64,000 bases of DNA from JASJAR01 sp038530285 (GCA_038530285.1 JBCBCY010000005.1:62001-126000); one strand, 5' to 3'; counted from the stretch's first letter, positions 7,769 to 16,588 are shown. Program-made: numbers and translations. Notes: generated from the sequence alone by a model not told the origin.

Positions 7769-8715
7769 CCTTCAGGATAAAAACACGCCGCGCCCTGGGG
7801 GTCCAACGCGGGCCGCTCCGTACGACACCGATCGCCCGCCTTCCAGCAGCGCGGCGCAAAGGCGCAACCATCGGGCACCGCCAGCGGCGAGGGCAATTCG
7901 CCTTCCAGTTTGATGCGCGCGACCCGCCGATCAGGGTTCGCCTGCGGCGTCGCCGACAACAAAGCCTTGGTGTAGGGATGGCGCGGGGCAGCAAAGATCG
8001 TCGCTTTCGGCCCCACTTCCACCGGGCGGCCCAGATACATCACAATCACATCATCCGCGATATGGCGGACCACCGACAGATCATGGCTGATGAACAAATA
8101 GGCCAGCCCATGGTCGTCCTGCAGGTCCATCAGAAGGTTCAGAACTGACGACTGGATCGACAGATCCAGCGCGGACACCGGCTCATCGAGCACCAAAAGC
8201 TTCGGCTCCAGCATCAGCGCGCGGCCAATCGCGATCCGCTGGCGCTGGCCGCCCGAAAACATATGCGGATAGCGGTCGTAATGTTCAGGCCTGAGCCCCA
8301 CCTTGGCGAGCATCTCACGCGCGCGTGTGGTGCGTTCGCCCGCAGGCATATCGGGGCGGTTGATCACCAGTGGCTCTTCCAGGATCGCCCCGATCCGGTG
8401 GCGCGGGTTCAAAGACCCGTAAGGGTCCTGAAAGACAATCTGCACGCGGTCGCGCAAGCCTGCCCAATCGGTTTCACGCACCACGGTGCCATCGATGTGC
8501 AGGGTCCCTTCGGTGGGCGGTTCGATCATCGTGACCAACCGCGCCAGGGTCGATTTCCCGCAGCCGGATTCCCCTACGACTGCCAGGGTCTTGCCCGCCT
8601 CCAGTGTAAAGCTCGCCCCCGACAGCGCGCGCACGATCCGCTCGGGCGCAAAAAGCCCGCCGCCCAGCTTGTAGTGGCGCGTCAGATCGCGGGCTTCCAA
8701 CACCGGGGCGCTCAT
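7765..8715 (-). CDS. Dipeptide/oligopeptide ABC transporter ATP-binding protein (DppF type)
   Basis: 316 residues. Walker A GESGCGKSTLARL (about 50), Q-loop in VFQDPYGSLNPRH, signature LSGGQRQRIAIGRALM, Walker B KLLVLDEPVSALD, and the C-terminal oligopeptide extension (RHPYTKALLSATP, then a region with Cys residues in GCAFAPRCWKAGDRC). It is one of two ATPases powering the importer encoded by this minus-strand operon. Its ATG overlaps the stop of the sister ATPase by four bases. The stop codon lies inside an intergenic repeat, so the last residues may have been altered by repeat insertion. Confidence 0.92.
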   Translation of the reverse strand: MSAPVLEARDLTRHYKLGGGLFAPERIVRALSGASFTLEAGKTLAVVGESGCGKSTLARLVTMIEPPTEGTLHIDGTVVRETDWAGLRDRVQIVFQDPYGSLNPRHRIGAILEEPLVINRPDMPAGERTTRAREMLAKVGLRPEHYDRYPHMFSGGQRQRIAIGRALMLEPKLLVLDEPVSALDLSIQSSVLNLLMDLQDDHGLAYLFISHDLSVVRHIADDVIVMYLGRPVEVGPKATIFAAPRHPYTKALLSATPQANPDRRVARIKLEGELPSPLAVPDGCAFAPRCWKAGDRCRTERPALDPQGAACFYPEG

Positions 8716-9680
8716 TCGGCGGCCTGCACAGTGTTCAGGGGATAGTGACAGCGCGCCTCACCTGCGGGCGACACCGGCGGCGGCGTGGTGCGACAGGTGG
8801 CGTCGGCAAACTGGCAGCGCGGAGAAAACAGACACCCTTGGGGCCGGTCGAATTGCCCCGGCACCACGCCAGGGATCGTCGGCAAGCGTTTGGTGGTGGC
8901 GCGTTCAGGCAGCGCGGACAACAACGCATCGGTATAAGGATGGTGTGGCCTTCGGAACAAATCGCCCACGGGCTGCATTTCCACCCGCTGACCGGCGTAT
9001 TGCACGCTGACACGTTCAGCGGTTTCAGCCACCACGCCCATGTCATGGGTGATCAGCACCAACGACATGCCGGTGTCGCGCTGCAGGTCGGACAAAAGCT
9101 CAAGAATTTGCGCCTGGATCGTCACATCCAGCGCGGTGGTCGGCTCATCCGCGATCACCAGTTTCGGGCGGCAGGCTATGGCCATTGCGATCATCACCCG
9201 CTGGTTCATCCCACCTGACAACTGATGGGGAAAGGCGCGCAGGCGCTCTTCGGGCGACGGGATGCCCACCTGCTCAAACAGCTCCACCGCGCGGGCCTGC
9301 CGGTCGGCCCGGCCCAGGCCCAGGTGGGTGCGAAGGGCCTCGCGGATCTGAAAGCCCACCGTGTAGCAGGGGTTGAGCGACGTCATCGGTTCCTGGAAGA
9401 TCATCGCCATCTCGCGGCCAATGATCCGGCGGCGCTGGCGGGGCGACACAGCACGCAGGTCGGTGCCATCGAAGGCCAGCACATCGGCAGACACCTTGGC
9501 CGTCCAGGGCAACAACCCCATGAGGGCGAGAAACGCCACCGATTTGCCCGACCCGCTTTCGCCCACGACCGCCACGATCTCACCCGCCTCCATCGTCAGG
9601 TCAAACCCGTCAACGGCGCGGAACGCCCCACCTGTGGTGGCGAATTCGACCGTCAGGCCCCGGACATCAAGAAGCGGCAT
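8712..9680 (-). CDS. Dipeptide/oligopeptide ABC transporter ATP-binding protein (DppD type)
   Basis: 322 residues with Walker A GESGSGKSVAFLA, Q-loop in IFQEPMTSLNPCYTVG, signature HQLSGGMNQRVMIAMAIAC, Walker B KLVIADEPTTALD, switch His in LITHDMGVV, and the C-terminal domain with RPHHPYTDALLSALP and the Cys-rich CLFSPRCQFADATC, which in some Opp/Dpp ATPases holds an Fe-S cluster. It pairs with the DppF-type subunit. It starts three bases after the DppC-type permease stop and overlaps the next gene by four bases. Confidence 0.93.
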   Translation of the reverse strand: MPLLDVRGLTVEFATTGGAFRAVDGFDLTMEAGEIVAVVGESGSGKSVAFLALMGLLPWTAKVSADVLAFDGTDLRAVSPRQRRRIIGREMAMIFQEPMTSLNPCYTVGFQIREALRTHLGLGRADRQARAVELFEQVGIPSPEERLRAFPHQLSGGMNQRVMIAMAIACRPKLVIADEPTTALDVTIQAQILELLSDLQRDTGMSLVLITHDMGVVAETAERVSVQYAGQRVEMQPVGDLFRRPHHPYTDALLSALPERATTKRLPTIPGVVPGQFDRPQGCLFSPRCQFADATCRTTPPPVSPAGEARCHYPLNTVQAAE

Positions 9681-9683
9681 GGG

Positions 9684-10598
9684 CTAGCTCCGCTTCAGCT
9701 TCGGGTCAAGCGCGTCGCGCAGCCCGTCGCCCATCAGATTGATCGCAAGCACGGTGACCAGGATGGCAAGCCCGGGGAACGTCACGATCCACCAGGCGCG
9801 CAGGATGAACTCTCGCGCGTCGGCCAGCATCGTGCCCCATTCAGGCGTGGGCGGCTGGGCACCCATCCCGAGAAACCCAAGGGCTGCGGCATCGAGGATC
9901 GCGGTCGAAAACGACAGCGCGGCTTGCACGATGATGGGTGCCAGGCAATTGGGCAGCACGGTGACGAACATCAACCGCAGGCGGCCCGATCCCGCCACCC
10001 GGGCCGAGGTGACATAGTCTTTCGACAGCTCCGACAGCACGCTGGCCCGCGTCAGGCGCACGTAATGGGGTTGCAACACAATCGCGATGGCGATCATCGC
10101 ATTCAAAAGCGACGGGCCGAGGATCGCCACCAGCACCAGCGCCAGCAAGAGCGACGGAAAGGCCAGGATCACATCCATGATCCGCATGATGATCGTGTCG
10201 AGCCACCGGGGGCTGAACCCTGCAATCAGGCCCACCGTGATCCCGCCCGAGGCCGCGACGACCACCACCACGATACCCACAAAAAAGGAATATTGTGCCC
10301 CGTGGATCAGCCGCGACAGCATATCGCGCCCCACCATGTCGGTCCCCAAAGGATAGGTCCAATTGCCCCCCTCTTGCCAGACGGGCGGCTGCAACAGCGC
10401 ATCGCGGAACTGCACGGTGGGGTCGTAAGGGGCCAGAAACGGCGCAAAAAGGGCGACAAAGACGAAGGCGGCAAAGACGTAAAGCCCGATCACCGCGCCG
10501 CGGTTTTCGCGGAAGTAAAACCAGAACTCGCGCAAACGGCCCGGGCGGCCGGGTTGGTCGGCGGCGTCTGGCGCTGTCTCTTCGCTGATCACCGCCAT
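9684..10598 (-). CDS. Dipeptide/oligopeptide ABC transporter permease (DppC type)
   Basis: 304 residues. It has the N-terminal OppC extension with one membrane helix (GAVIGLYVFAAFVFVALFAPF, then LAPYDPTVQ) and the PLGTDMVGRDMLSRLIHGAQ motif typical of DppC/OppC, then the permease domain with the ATPase-contact loop (VTSARVAGSGRLRLM) and GWGT-like PTPEWGTMLADAREFI near the end. Its ATG shares its first base with the end of the DppB-type stop (TGATG). Inner membrane; forms a heterodimer with the next gene product. Confidence 0.93.
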   Translation of the reverse strand: MAVISEETAPDAADQPGRPGRLREFWFYFRENRGAVIGLYVFAAFVFVALFAPFLAPYDPTVQFRDALLQPPVWQEGGNWTYPLGTDMVGRDMLSRLIHGAQYSFFVGIVVVVVAASGGITVGLIAGFSPRWLDTIIMRIMDVILAFPSLLLALVLVAILGPSLLNAMIAIAIVLQPHYVRLTRASVLSELSKDYVTSARVAGSGRLRLMFVTVLPNCLAPIIVQAALSFSTAILDAAALGFLGMGAQPPTPEWGTMLADAREFILRAWWIVTFPGLAILVTVLAINLMGDGLRDALDPKLKRS

Positions 10599-11605
10599 CA
10601 GGTTTTCCGTATCTTTGGGTTGATCAGACCGTAAAGCACATCGACCGTCAGGTTCACGATCATCACCATCACCGCGATCAGCAACAGCCCGCCCTGCACC
10701 ACCGGGTAATCGCGCCGGAAGATGCTATCGACCATCCATTTGCCGATGCCGGGCCAGGAAAAAATCGTCTCCGTCAGAATGGCCCCGGCCAGAAGCGTGC
10801 CCACCGACAGCCCGATCACCGTGATCACCGGGATCATCGCATTTCTCAGCGCATGGATGCCCGTGACCCGCGCAGGGGCCAGCCCCTTGGCGCGGGCAGT
10901 CCGGATGTAATCTTCGGACAGAACTTCAAGCATGGCCGACCGGGTCTGTCGCGCAATCACCGCCAAGGGAATGGTGCCCAGCACAATCGTCGGCAAGATC
11001 AGGTGGTTCACCGCCGAATGAAACGCCCCTTCCTGGCCCGACAACAGACTGTCGATCAGCATGAAGCCCGTGACATCATCAAAGAAATACAAAAGCGAAA
11101 TGCGCCCCGATACCGGCGTCAGCCCCCACATGCCCGAAAAGACGATGATCAAAAGCAAAGCCCACCAGAAGATCGGCATCGAATAACCCACAAGGGCCGT
11201 GGTCATCAGCGCGCGGTCAAAAAACTTGCCCCGGTTCACCGCCGCAATCACGCCTGCGGGCAGACCCAAGGCCACCGCGAATATCATCGCACACAGCGAC
11301 AGTTCCAAAGTGGCAGGGAACAGCGTGAAAAACTCATCCCAGACCGGGCGCTTTGTGACGAAGGAATTGCCCAGATCGCCCTGCAATACGTTCCACAAAA
11401 ACTCGCCGTATTGCTGCAACAGGGGCCGGTCAAAGCCGAACTGGGCCTGCAATTCAGCGTAGCGTTCATCTGACATGCCCCGCTCACCCGCCATGACGAT
11501 GATCGGATCGCCCGGCAGCACGCGGATGAAGGCGAAAGAAATGATGGTCACGCCGAAAAACGTCGGCAGAAACGTCAGCAAACGGCGCAGTAAAAACCCG
11601 ATCAT
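10598..11605 (-). CDS. Dipeptide/oligopeptide ABC transporter permease (DppB type)
   Basis: 335 residues, a standard DppB/OppB permease. It begins with the N-terminal helix and RVLPGDPI signature, then VNHLILPTIVLGTIPLAVIA and the ATPase-contact loop (LSEDYIRTARAKGLAPARV), and ends with PVVQGGLLLIAVMVMIVNL before DVLYGLINPKIR. Six membrane segments are expected. It overlaps the M24 peptidase stop by four bases (ATGA), and the downstream DppC-type gene starts at its last base, so the whole permease-ATPase block is tightly coupled. Confidence 0.93.
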   Translation of the reverse strand: MIGFLLRRLLTFLPTFFGVTIISFAFIRVLPGDPIIVMAGERGMSDERYAELQAQFGFDRPLLQQYGEFLWNVLQGDLGNSFVTKRPVWDEFFTLFPATLELSLCAMIFAVALGLPAGVIAAVNRGKFFDRALMTTALVGYSMPIFWWALLLIIVFSGMWGLTPVSGRISLLYFFDDVTGFMLIDSLLSGQEGAFHSAVNHLILPTIVLGTIPLAVIARQTRSAMLEVLSEDYIRTARAKGLAPARVTGIHALRNAMIPVITVIGLSVGTLLAGAILTETIFSWPGIGKWMVDSIFRRDYPVVQGGLLLIAVMVMIVNLTVDVLYGLINPKIRKT

Positions 11606-12693
11606 CCGACCACCTGCAGCGCTTTGGGAAAACGCGTCAGCGACCGGCAGCCTGCCTCAGTCACCACCACATCGTCTTCGATGCGCACACCGAAGGCGCC
11701 CTCCTTGTAAAGCCCCGGCTCGATGGTGAAGACCATGCCCGGCTCCAGCACCTGATGGTTGCCGCGCATGATATACGGCGCCTCATGCACCTCGCGGCCC
11801 ATGCCGTGGCCGGTCTTGGTGCGGATCCGGTCGGCGTAAGGCGACGCTTCGAGGATAGAGATCACGGTGTCGTCCACATCATGGGCCGTGGCCCCTGCCC
11901 GTGTCGCCGCGTGACCGGCCAAGTTGGCGCGCAGCACCGTGTCATAGACCGCTTGGGCCTCATCTGTGGCGTGGCCGACAAACACCGTGCGGGTCAGGTC
12001 GGACACCACCCCGCCTGCGCGCGCGCCAAAGTCGATCAAAAGCGCGTCGCCGCGGTCTAACACACCGTCCACCCGCGCCGCCGCATGGGCACGGGCCGAA
12101 TGATCGCCCGAGGCGACCAGCGGATCGAACGCATGGGCTTCGGCGCCTGCGCGAAACAGCGCCTGGGTCAAAAGGCTTTCGACATGCTTTTCGGTCTGGC
12201 CCGCGCGCACTTGGGTTAGCGTTTCTTCCAAAGCCGTCTCCGCCATGACCACGGCCCGTTCAATCGCGGCGATCTCGGCGTCGGTTTTGCGCAGCCTGAG
12301 CCCCGAAATCCCCTGTTCGCCGTCGATAATCCGCAAGCCAGGTGCTGCGTTCAGGAATGCATGGTGCACAAAGACCCGCATCACCTGGCCTTCGACGGCC
12401 AGTGAGGACAGCGGCATATGCGCCATCAGCGCATCGAATGCGGCCTGATAGCCATCCTGATCGCGCCAATCGAACACTTCGCCTTCGAAATCGATCAGCG
12501 CGAAGGACGACAACTCAAGGTTCGGCACAATCGCCGCAGGCGGGCCATCCGCGGGAATGACAATCACGAAAGGCCGCTCATGCGACGCAAAGGCTTTCGC
12601 GTAAAGACGCTCAAAATTCGGGCCAGGGACCAAGGCGGCCGCCTCAACCCCCAGCGTCTTCGCGACGCCCCGCAATTCGCTGTAACGATCCAA
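11602..12693 (-). CDS. M24 family metallopeptidase (Xaa-Pro dipeptidase-like)
   Basis: About 363 residues if it starts at the TTG at 12693. I prefer this to the TTG at 12741 because the latter lies upstream of a strong terminator hairpin (12712-12736). No ATG or GTG is available near the expected start. The C-terminal pita-bread domain keeps all five metal ligands: Asp in LLIDFGARAGGV, Asp in VVSDLTRT, His in GHGMGREVHEAP, Glu in TIEPGLY and Glu in VRIEDDVV. It probably trims proline-containing peptides brought in by the ABC system in the same operon. A creatinase-like non-peptidase activity is the alternative. Confidence 0.85.
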   Translation of the reverse strand: MDRYSELRGVAKTLGVEAAALVPGPNFERLYAKAFASHERPFVIVIPADGPPAAIVPNLELSSFALIDFEGEVFDWRDQDGYQAAFDALMAHMPLSSLAVEGQVMRVFVHHAFLNAAPGLRIIDGEQGISGLRLRKTDAEIAAIERAVVMAETALEETLTQVRAGQTEKHVESLLTQALFRAGAEAHAFDPLVASGDHSARAHAAARVDGVLDRGDALLIDFGARAGGVVSDLTRTVFVGHATDEAQAVYDTVLRANLAGHAATRAGATAHDVDDTVISILEASPYADRIRTKTGHGMGREVHEAPYIMRGNHQVLEPGMVFTIEPGLYKEGAFGVRIEDDVVVTEAGCRSLTRFPKALQVVG

Positions 12694-12711
12694 AATCGCG
12701 CCCCGAAAAGA

Positions 12712-12736
12712 CCGGCCGGGGACATGCCCCGGCCGG
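12712..12736 (-). terminator. Intrinsic terminator/attenuator inside the peptide operon
   Basis: A perfect ten-base stem, CCGGCCGGGG with CCCCGGCCGG, around a five-base loop, followed on the minus strand by TCTTTTC. It starts nine bases after the binding-protein stop. It should end most transcripts there and let fewer read into the peptidase, permease and ATPase genes. Confidence 0.8.
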
Positions 12737-12744
12737 CCCAATAC

Positions 12745-14337
12745 TTATTCAGCCAACGAGATGGTCTTGAAGATGTGACCACCGAAGGGGTCGATCACAA
12801 ATCCCTGCACCTCGTTGCGCATGGGCTTGAAGACCACCGAATGGGCGATGGTCGCCCAGGGCGCCTGGTCTTTGAAGATGGCTTGCGCCTCTTCGTAAAG
12901 CGCTGTCCGCTCGGCCTGGTCCGAGACGGTTTTGGCCTTTTGCACCAGATCGTCGAACGGCTGGTAACACCATTGAGCGCGGTTCGACCGGGTCACCCCA
13001 TCGCAGCCCAGAAGGACGGCCAGGAAGTTGTCGGGATCGCCGTTGTCGCCCGTCCAACCCAGAAGGATTGCCCCATCGCGGTCCAATTCACGCGACCGGC
13101 TGAGGTATTCGCCCCATTCGTAGGACACGATTTCGACCGTCACGCCAATCTCGGCCATGTCGGCCTGAATGAGCTCGGCCATCCGCCGCGCATTGGGATT
13201 GTAGGGCCGCTGCACCGGCATCGCCCAGACCTTCATCTCCAGCCCCTCAACACCTTCTGCCGCCAGCATCGCGCGCGCCGTTGCAGGATCGTAAGGGTCA
13301 TCGACCGTGTCTTCCTTGTAGGACCACATGGTCGGCGGGATCGGGTTTTTCGCAATCTTGCCAGAGCCTTGGAAGACGACATCAATGATCGACTGCTTGT
13401 CGATCGCCATGTTCAGCGCACGGCGCACATTGGCGTTATCATAAGGCGGGATCGTCGTGTTATAGGCCAGATAGCCCACGTTAAGACCCTCCTGGCTCAT
13501 CACGTTGATATCCGGGTCATCGATCATTGCCTGAATGTCAGCGGGTGCCGGATAAGGCATCACATGGCATTCCCCGGCCTGCAGTTTCTGGTAGCGCACC
13601 GATGCATCCGGCGTGATCGCGAAGACCAGATTGTCAAACGCCACCGGGCCTTCCCAATAGTCGGGGTTGGCTGCATAGCGGATCACCGCATCCTTCTGGT
13701 AGGCCACGAAGGAAAACGGCCCCGTGCCAATGGGCGCCTGGTTCAGCATTTCCGGCGTTCCGGCCGCGGCCATGGCATCACCGTATTCGGCCGACAGGAT
13801 CGACGCGAAATCCATCCCAAGGTTTGCGATCATCGGCGCCTCAGGACGGCTGAGGATGAACTTCACCGTCATATCGTCGACCTTTTCGACCGACTGGATC
13901 AGATCGGGCATCGACATGCCGCCGAAATATTCCCAGGTGCCGCCTGACACCGAATGATAGGGGTGATCTTCCAGGCGCTGGCGTTCAAAGCTGAAAATCA
14001 CGTCGTCAGCGTTAAAGTCGCGGGTCGGCGTGAACATCTCATTGGAATGAAACGAAACACCGGGTCGCAGATTGAAGGTATATTCAAGGCCGTCGTCGGA
14101 CACCTCCCAGCTTTCGGCCAGGGCCGGCTCGATGGTCGTGGTGCCCGGCGCGAATTCGACCAGCTTGTTGTAGATCTGCCGGCTTGAGGCATCAAAGGTC
14201 GTCCCAGCTGTGTACAGCGCTGGGTCAAAGCCCTCGGGGCTGCCTTCGGAACAATAAACGAGTGTTTGGGCCGCCGCCCCACCTGCCAGCAATGTGGCAG
14301 ACAGGAGCGTCGCGGCGAATTTCCGCGTCAGGAACAT
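12745..14337 (-). CDS. Peptide ABC transporter substrate-binding protein (family 5)
   Basis: 530 residues from the ATG at 14337, preceded by GGGAGAAC; this start gives a clean Sec signal peptide (MFLTRKFAATLLSATLLAGG, cleavage after GAAAQ). The mature part opens TLVYCSEGSPEGFDPALYT and has the SBP_bac_5 signature around LAESWEVSDDGLEYTFNLR, plus YNTTIPPYDNANVRRALNMA. Two Cys pairs (CSEG, GECH, GCDG, QWCYQ) resemble DppA disulphides. It is the periplasmic receptor of the importer encoded downstream; a dipeptide is the likeliest ligand. It is first in the operon and separated from the rest by a terminator hairpin. Confidence 0.93.
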   Translation of the reverse strand: MFLTRKFAATLLSATLLAGGAAAQTLVYCSEGSPEGFDPALYTAGTTFDASSRQIYNKLVEFAPGTTTIEPALAESWEVSDDGLEYTFNLRPGVSFHSNEMFTPTRDFNADDVIFSFERQRLEDHPYHSVSGGTWEYFGGMSMPDLIQSVEKVDDMTVKFILSRPEAPMIANLGMDFASILSAEYGDAMAAAGTPEMLNQAPIGTGPFSFVAYQKDAVIRYAANPDYWEGPVAFDNLVFAITPDASVRYQKLQAGECHVMPYPAPADIQAMIDDPDINVMSQEGLNVGYLAYNTTIPPYDNANVRRALNMAIDKQSIIDVVFQGSGKIAKNPIPPTMWSYKEDTVDDPYDPATARAMLAAEGVEGLEMKVWAMPVQRPYNPNARRMAELIQADMAEIGVTVEIVSYEWGEYLSRSRELDRDGAILLGWTGDNGDPDNFLAVLLGCDGVTRSNRAQWCYQPFDDLVQKAKTVSDQAERTALYEEAQAIFKDQAPWATIAHSVVFKPMRNEVQGFVIDPFGGHIFKTISLAE

Positions 14338-14789
14338 GATGTTCTCCCGTGTTTTGGTTCTGTTGGGGCGGATCTTTGTCGTCGCCCTGTTCAAAAAGTA
14401 GACACCCAAATCCGCAAGCTGGCAACTCTCTTTGACGGTGGCTGCCCTTGCTTTGGCGGCAGGCCTTCGGTCGCGACGGCGGCCGGACGTCGCGACCCCG
14501 GCAGGGTCAAAACCTGTAAAGACAGATCCTCGGGCCGGGCCTGACCGCGATCAGAGAACTTGCAAGCTACTGAATAAAAACTGCTTTTTCGATTTACCAT
14601 GACAGCGGGTCATGGTGTTTCGTCAAACGGACATCCGCAGCCAGCCCTGCCATTCCTGCGCGCGCCCCGCGCGCTTTGGGCGCGGGGCGGAGTGCCACTG
14701 CACTGCACAAACCTGAACGTCTTCGCCTTAAATATGGGCGCTCGGGTCGGCGCGAAGACCATGCGGCCCCCGGCGCGACCGGGGTGACC
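14338..14789. other. 452-base non-coding interval with two perfect hairpins
   Basis: No convincing gene. A ten-base perfect stem, GGTCGCGACG (14469-14478) with CGTCGCGACC (14488-14497), lies about 130 bases before the binding-protein start and may be in its leader or part of its control region. A second ten-base stem at 14663-14672/14680-14689 lies between the two minus-strand genes and may be the 3' end of the lipoprotein transcript, though no T run follows. The A+T-rich patch at 14565-14600 is the best place for the peptide-operon promoter. Confidence 0.5.
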
Positions 14790-15713
14790 TCAGGGACCTG
14801 TGCGCCCGCCGGACACCAGACCGGCAGTGTCCAGATCCACCAATGTGCCACCGCTATCGGTCAGGCGGACATCGGCTTCGAACGTGCCCGCAACGACCTC
14901 GGCCGCATCGCCGTAAAACGCCCCTTCCGCACCGTCGCCCGTCACCGTCGTGCCAAGAACGACCGGCGGGCCTCCATCGACGTTCAGTTCAGCCGACACA
15001 CCGACGCCGCCGCGGAAACCGGCCTGGGTGATCACGCCGTTTTCCAGAAAAAACGTCATGGCAAGATCATCGGGCGTAAGGTTGTCGCCCGCCAGCGCGA
15101 CAGCCACCGGGTCGGCGTCCAAGAGCGTGCCGCTGATGTCCCCGTTTACGAAATCCGCCGTCAAGGTCCCGCTGCCGGCGGCGGGCAGAAAGGCCGACAC
15201 ATTTTCAGCCGTCAGAAACACAGCCCCCGCAGTGCTGTAGGTCCCGCTTGCAGGCCGGTCGTCCGCCGCAGTCTCAAAACCAAACCCACCCAGCACGGTC
15301 AGGTCGGGGTCCGCCGTGCTGATCAGCCGGAAGGCTTCCGTGCTTGCAAAATCAGAGACCAGCACCTCAACCGGATCGGACCCATCCGTCAGACCGCTAT
15401 AAGACGTGCCCAATGCGCTTGAGCCGCTGCGTGTCAGTGTAACCGCCGAGGCGCCGGGCAGGCGCAGGGTCAGGGTATCGGCTGAATTATAGGTGATCGT
15501 GCCTTCACCGGCGAAGGTGCGGGCCGAGGGGTCGCCGCTTTCCCCAAGCAGGAAGAAGACCGGGAATGTTTTGCCGATGTAATCAGCCGACGTCACCGGC
15601 CCGGTAAACTCGACCGGTTGCACCAGCAAAGTGCCCTCGCTCCCGCAGGCGGCAAGGCTTGCGGCGGCCGCAAGCGCGCAAACCGAACGCGTCCATTTCC
15701 CGGACTGACCCAT
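14790..15713 (-). CDS. TbpB-like surface lipoprotein
   Basis: 307 residues with a lipoprotein signal (lipobox LAAC, Cys 23). The C-terminal half, with strand-rich alternation and the segment GAFYGDAAEVVAGTFEA, matches the small beta-barrel found in transferrin-binding protein B and Slam-dependent surface lipoproteins. The central region has further Ser/Thr-rich beta strands. In related bacteria such proteins stand on the outer leaflet and bind host or environmental proteins or metal carriers; here the ligand is unknown, and no TonB receptor or Slam gene adjoins it. The start has GGGGGAAG upstream. It is probably monocistronic. Confidence 0.6.
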   Translation of the reverse strand: MGQSGKWTRSVCALAAAASLAACGSEGTLLVQPVEFTGPVTSADYIGKTFPVFFLLGESGDPSARTFAGEGTITYNSADTLTLRLPGASAVTLTRSGSSALGTSYSGLTDGSDPVEVLVSDFASTEAFRLISTADPDLTVLGGFGFETAADDRPASGTYSTAGAVFLTAENVSAFLPAAGSGTLTADFVNGDISGTLLDADPVAVALAGDNLTPDDLAMTFFLENGVITQAGFRGGVGVSAELNVDGGPPVVLGTTVTGDGAEGAFYGDAAEVVAGTFEADVRLTDSGGTLVDLDTAGLVSGGRTGP

Positions 15714-15799
15714 GACACTTCCCCCCTCACGGCTTTGTCAGTGCCATCTGCCGTCAATTGGGCGCGGTCTGCAAGTCTGATCCCCCGGTTTGAGCAGCC

Positions 15800-16513
15800 T
15801 TATGCCGGCCCGGCCCCGCGGAACCCCTGCGCAACGACGAACTTTTCGGAACTGTCGGACCGGGATGCGGGCGGTTTCACATTCGCAACCTTCTCGAACC
15901 GTTTTTTCAGCGTGGCCTGAAGCGTCCCCTCAGCACCACCGGCCAGCACTTTGGCCACGAAGGTCCCGCCGGGTGTCAGCACATCAAAGGCAAACTCGGC
16001 GGCGGCTTCACACAGCGTGATGATCCGCAAGTGGTCGGTGGCCTTATGCCCGGACGAGGCCGCCGCCATGTCCGACATCACGACATCAGCCGGCCCGCCA
16101 AGCCAGGCTTTGACCTTGTCGTCAGCGCCTTCATCCAGAAAATCCAGAACATGGAACGTGGCCCCCGGCACGGGATCGATCGGCTGCAGATCAACCCCGA
16201 TCAACAGCCCTTCGGGCTTGCCGGATGATGCGCCATCAGAATTGATCCGGCGCACCGCGACCTGTGCCCAGCCCCCAGGCGCGGCGCCCAGATCGACCAC
16301 GCGCGCGCCGGGCGTCAGAAAGCCGTATTTGTCATCCAGTTCGAGGATCTTGTAGGCCGCCCGGCCCCGGTAGCCGTCCGCCTTGGCCCGGCGCACATAA
16401 GGGTCATTGAGCTGACGTTCGAGCCAACGGGTTGACGACAATTTGCGCCCGCGTGCGGATTTGACCTTCACCTTAAGGTCACGCTGCCCCCGGCCTGAGG
16501 TTTTCTTTACCAT
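15800..16513 (-). CDS. rlmE: 23S rRNA (uridine 2'-O) methyltransferase RlmE/FtsJ
   Basis: 237 residues from the ATG at 16513. A longer in-frame reading reaches 16552 but runs into a hairpin. The N-terminus is Lys-rich (MVKKTSGRGQRDLKVKVK), as in alphaproteobacterial RlmE. SAM site VVDLGAAPGGWAQVAV, then VDLQPIDP; catalytic K-D-K-E residues lie in RGRAAYKILELDDKY, VVMSDMA, TFVAKVLAGG and SSEKFVVAQGFR. It methylates U2552 of 23S rRNA during late 50S assembly. It follows the Ppx/GppA gene on the same strand, with two tandem hairpins between them. Confidence 0.93.
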   Translation of the reverse strand: MVKKTSGRGQRDLKVKVKSARGRKLSSTRWLERQLNDPYVRRAKADGYRGRAAYKILELDDKYGFLTPGARVVDLGAAPGGWAQVAVRRINSDGASSGKPEGLLIGVDLQPIDPVPGATFHVLDFLDEGADDKVKAWLGGPADVVMSDMAAASSGHKATDHLRIITLCEAAAEFAFDVLTPGGTFVAKVLAGGAEGTLQATLKKRFEKVANVKPPASRSDSSEKFVVAQGFRGAGPA

Positions 16514-16527
16514 TTGTGCTGCGCCCC

Positions 16528-16571
16528 AAATTCCTTCCAAAGGAATTTGCAAGTTTCTTTCAAAGAAACTT
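16528..16571. repeat. Two tandem hairpins between ppx/gppA and rlmE
   Basis: AAATTCCTT (16528-16536) pairs with AAGGAATTT (16540-16548), and AAGTTTCTTT (16551-16560) pairs with AAAGAAACTT (16562-16571). Both are perfect and lie side by side in the short gap between two co-directional genes. They could be an RNA processing or stabilising element. Confidence 0.6.
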
Positions 16572-16588
16572 GGGCCCTCCGATCGCGG

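Noticed and set aside
9225..10634. Long plus-strand open frame (469 codons) across the permease and ATPase genes
   Set aside because: It is antisense to well-conserved ABC genes; the product is His/Arg/Gln-rich without any domain, as expected for the opposite strand of high-G+C genes.
12418..13947. Plus-strand 509-codon open frame opposite the binding-protein gene
   Set aside because: Antisense shadow: no ribosome site, low-complexity composition, and the minus-strand reading is a clear family 5 binding protein.
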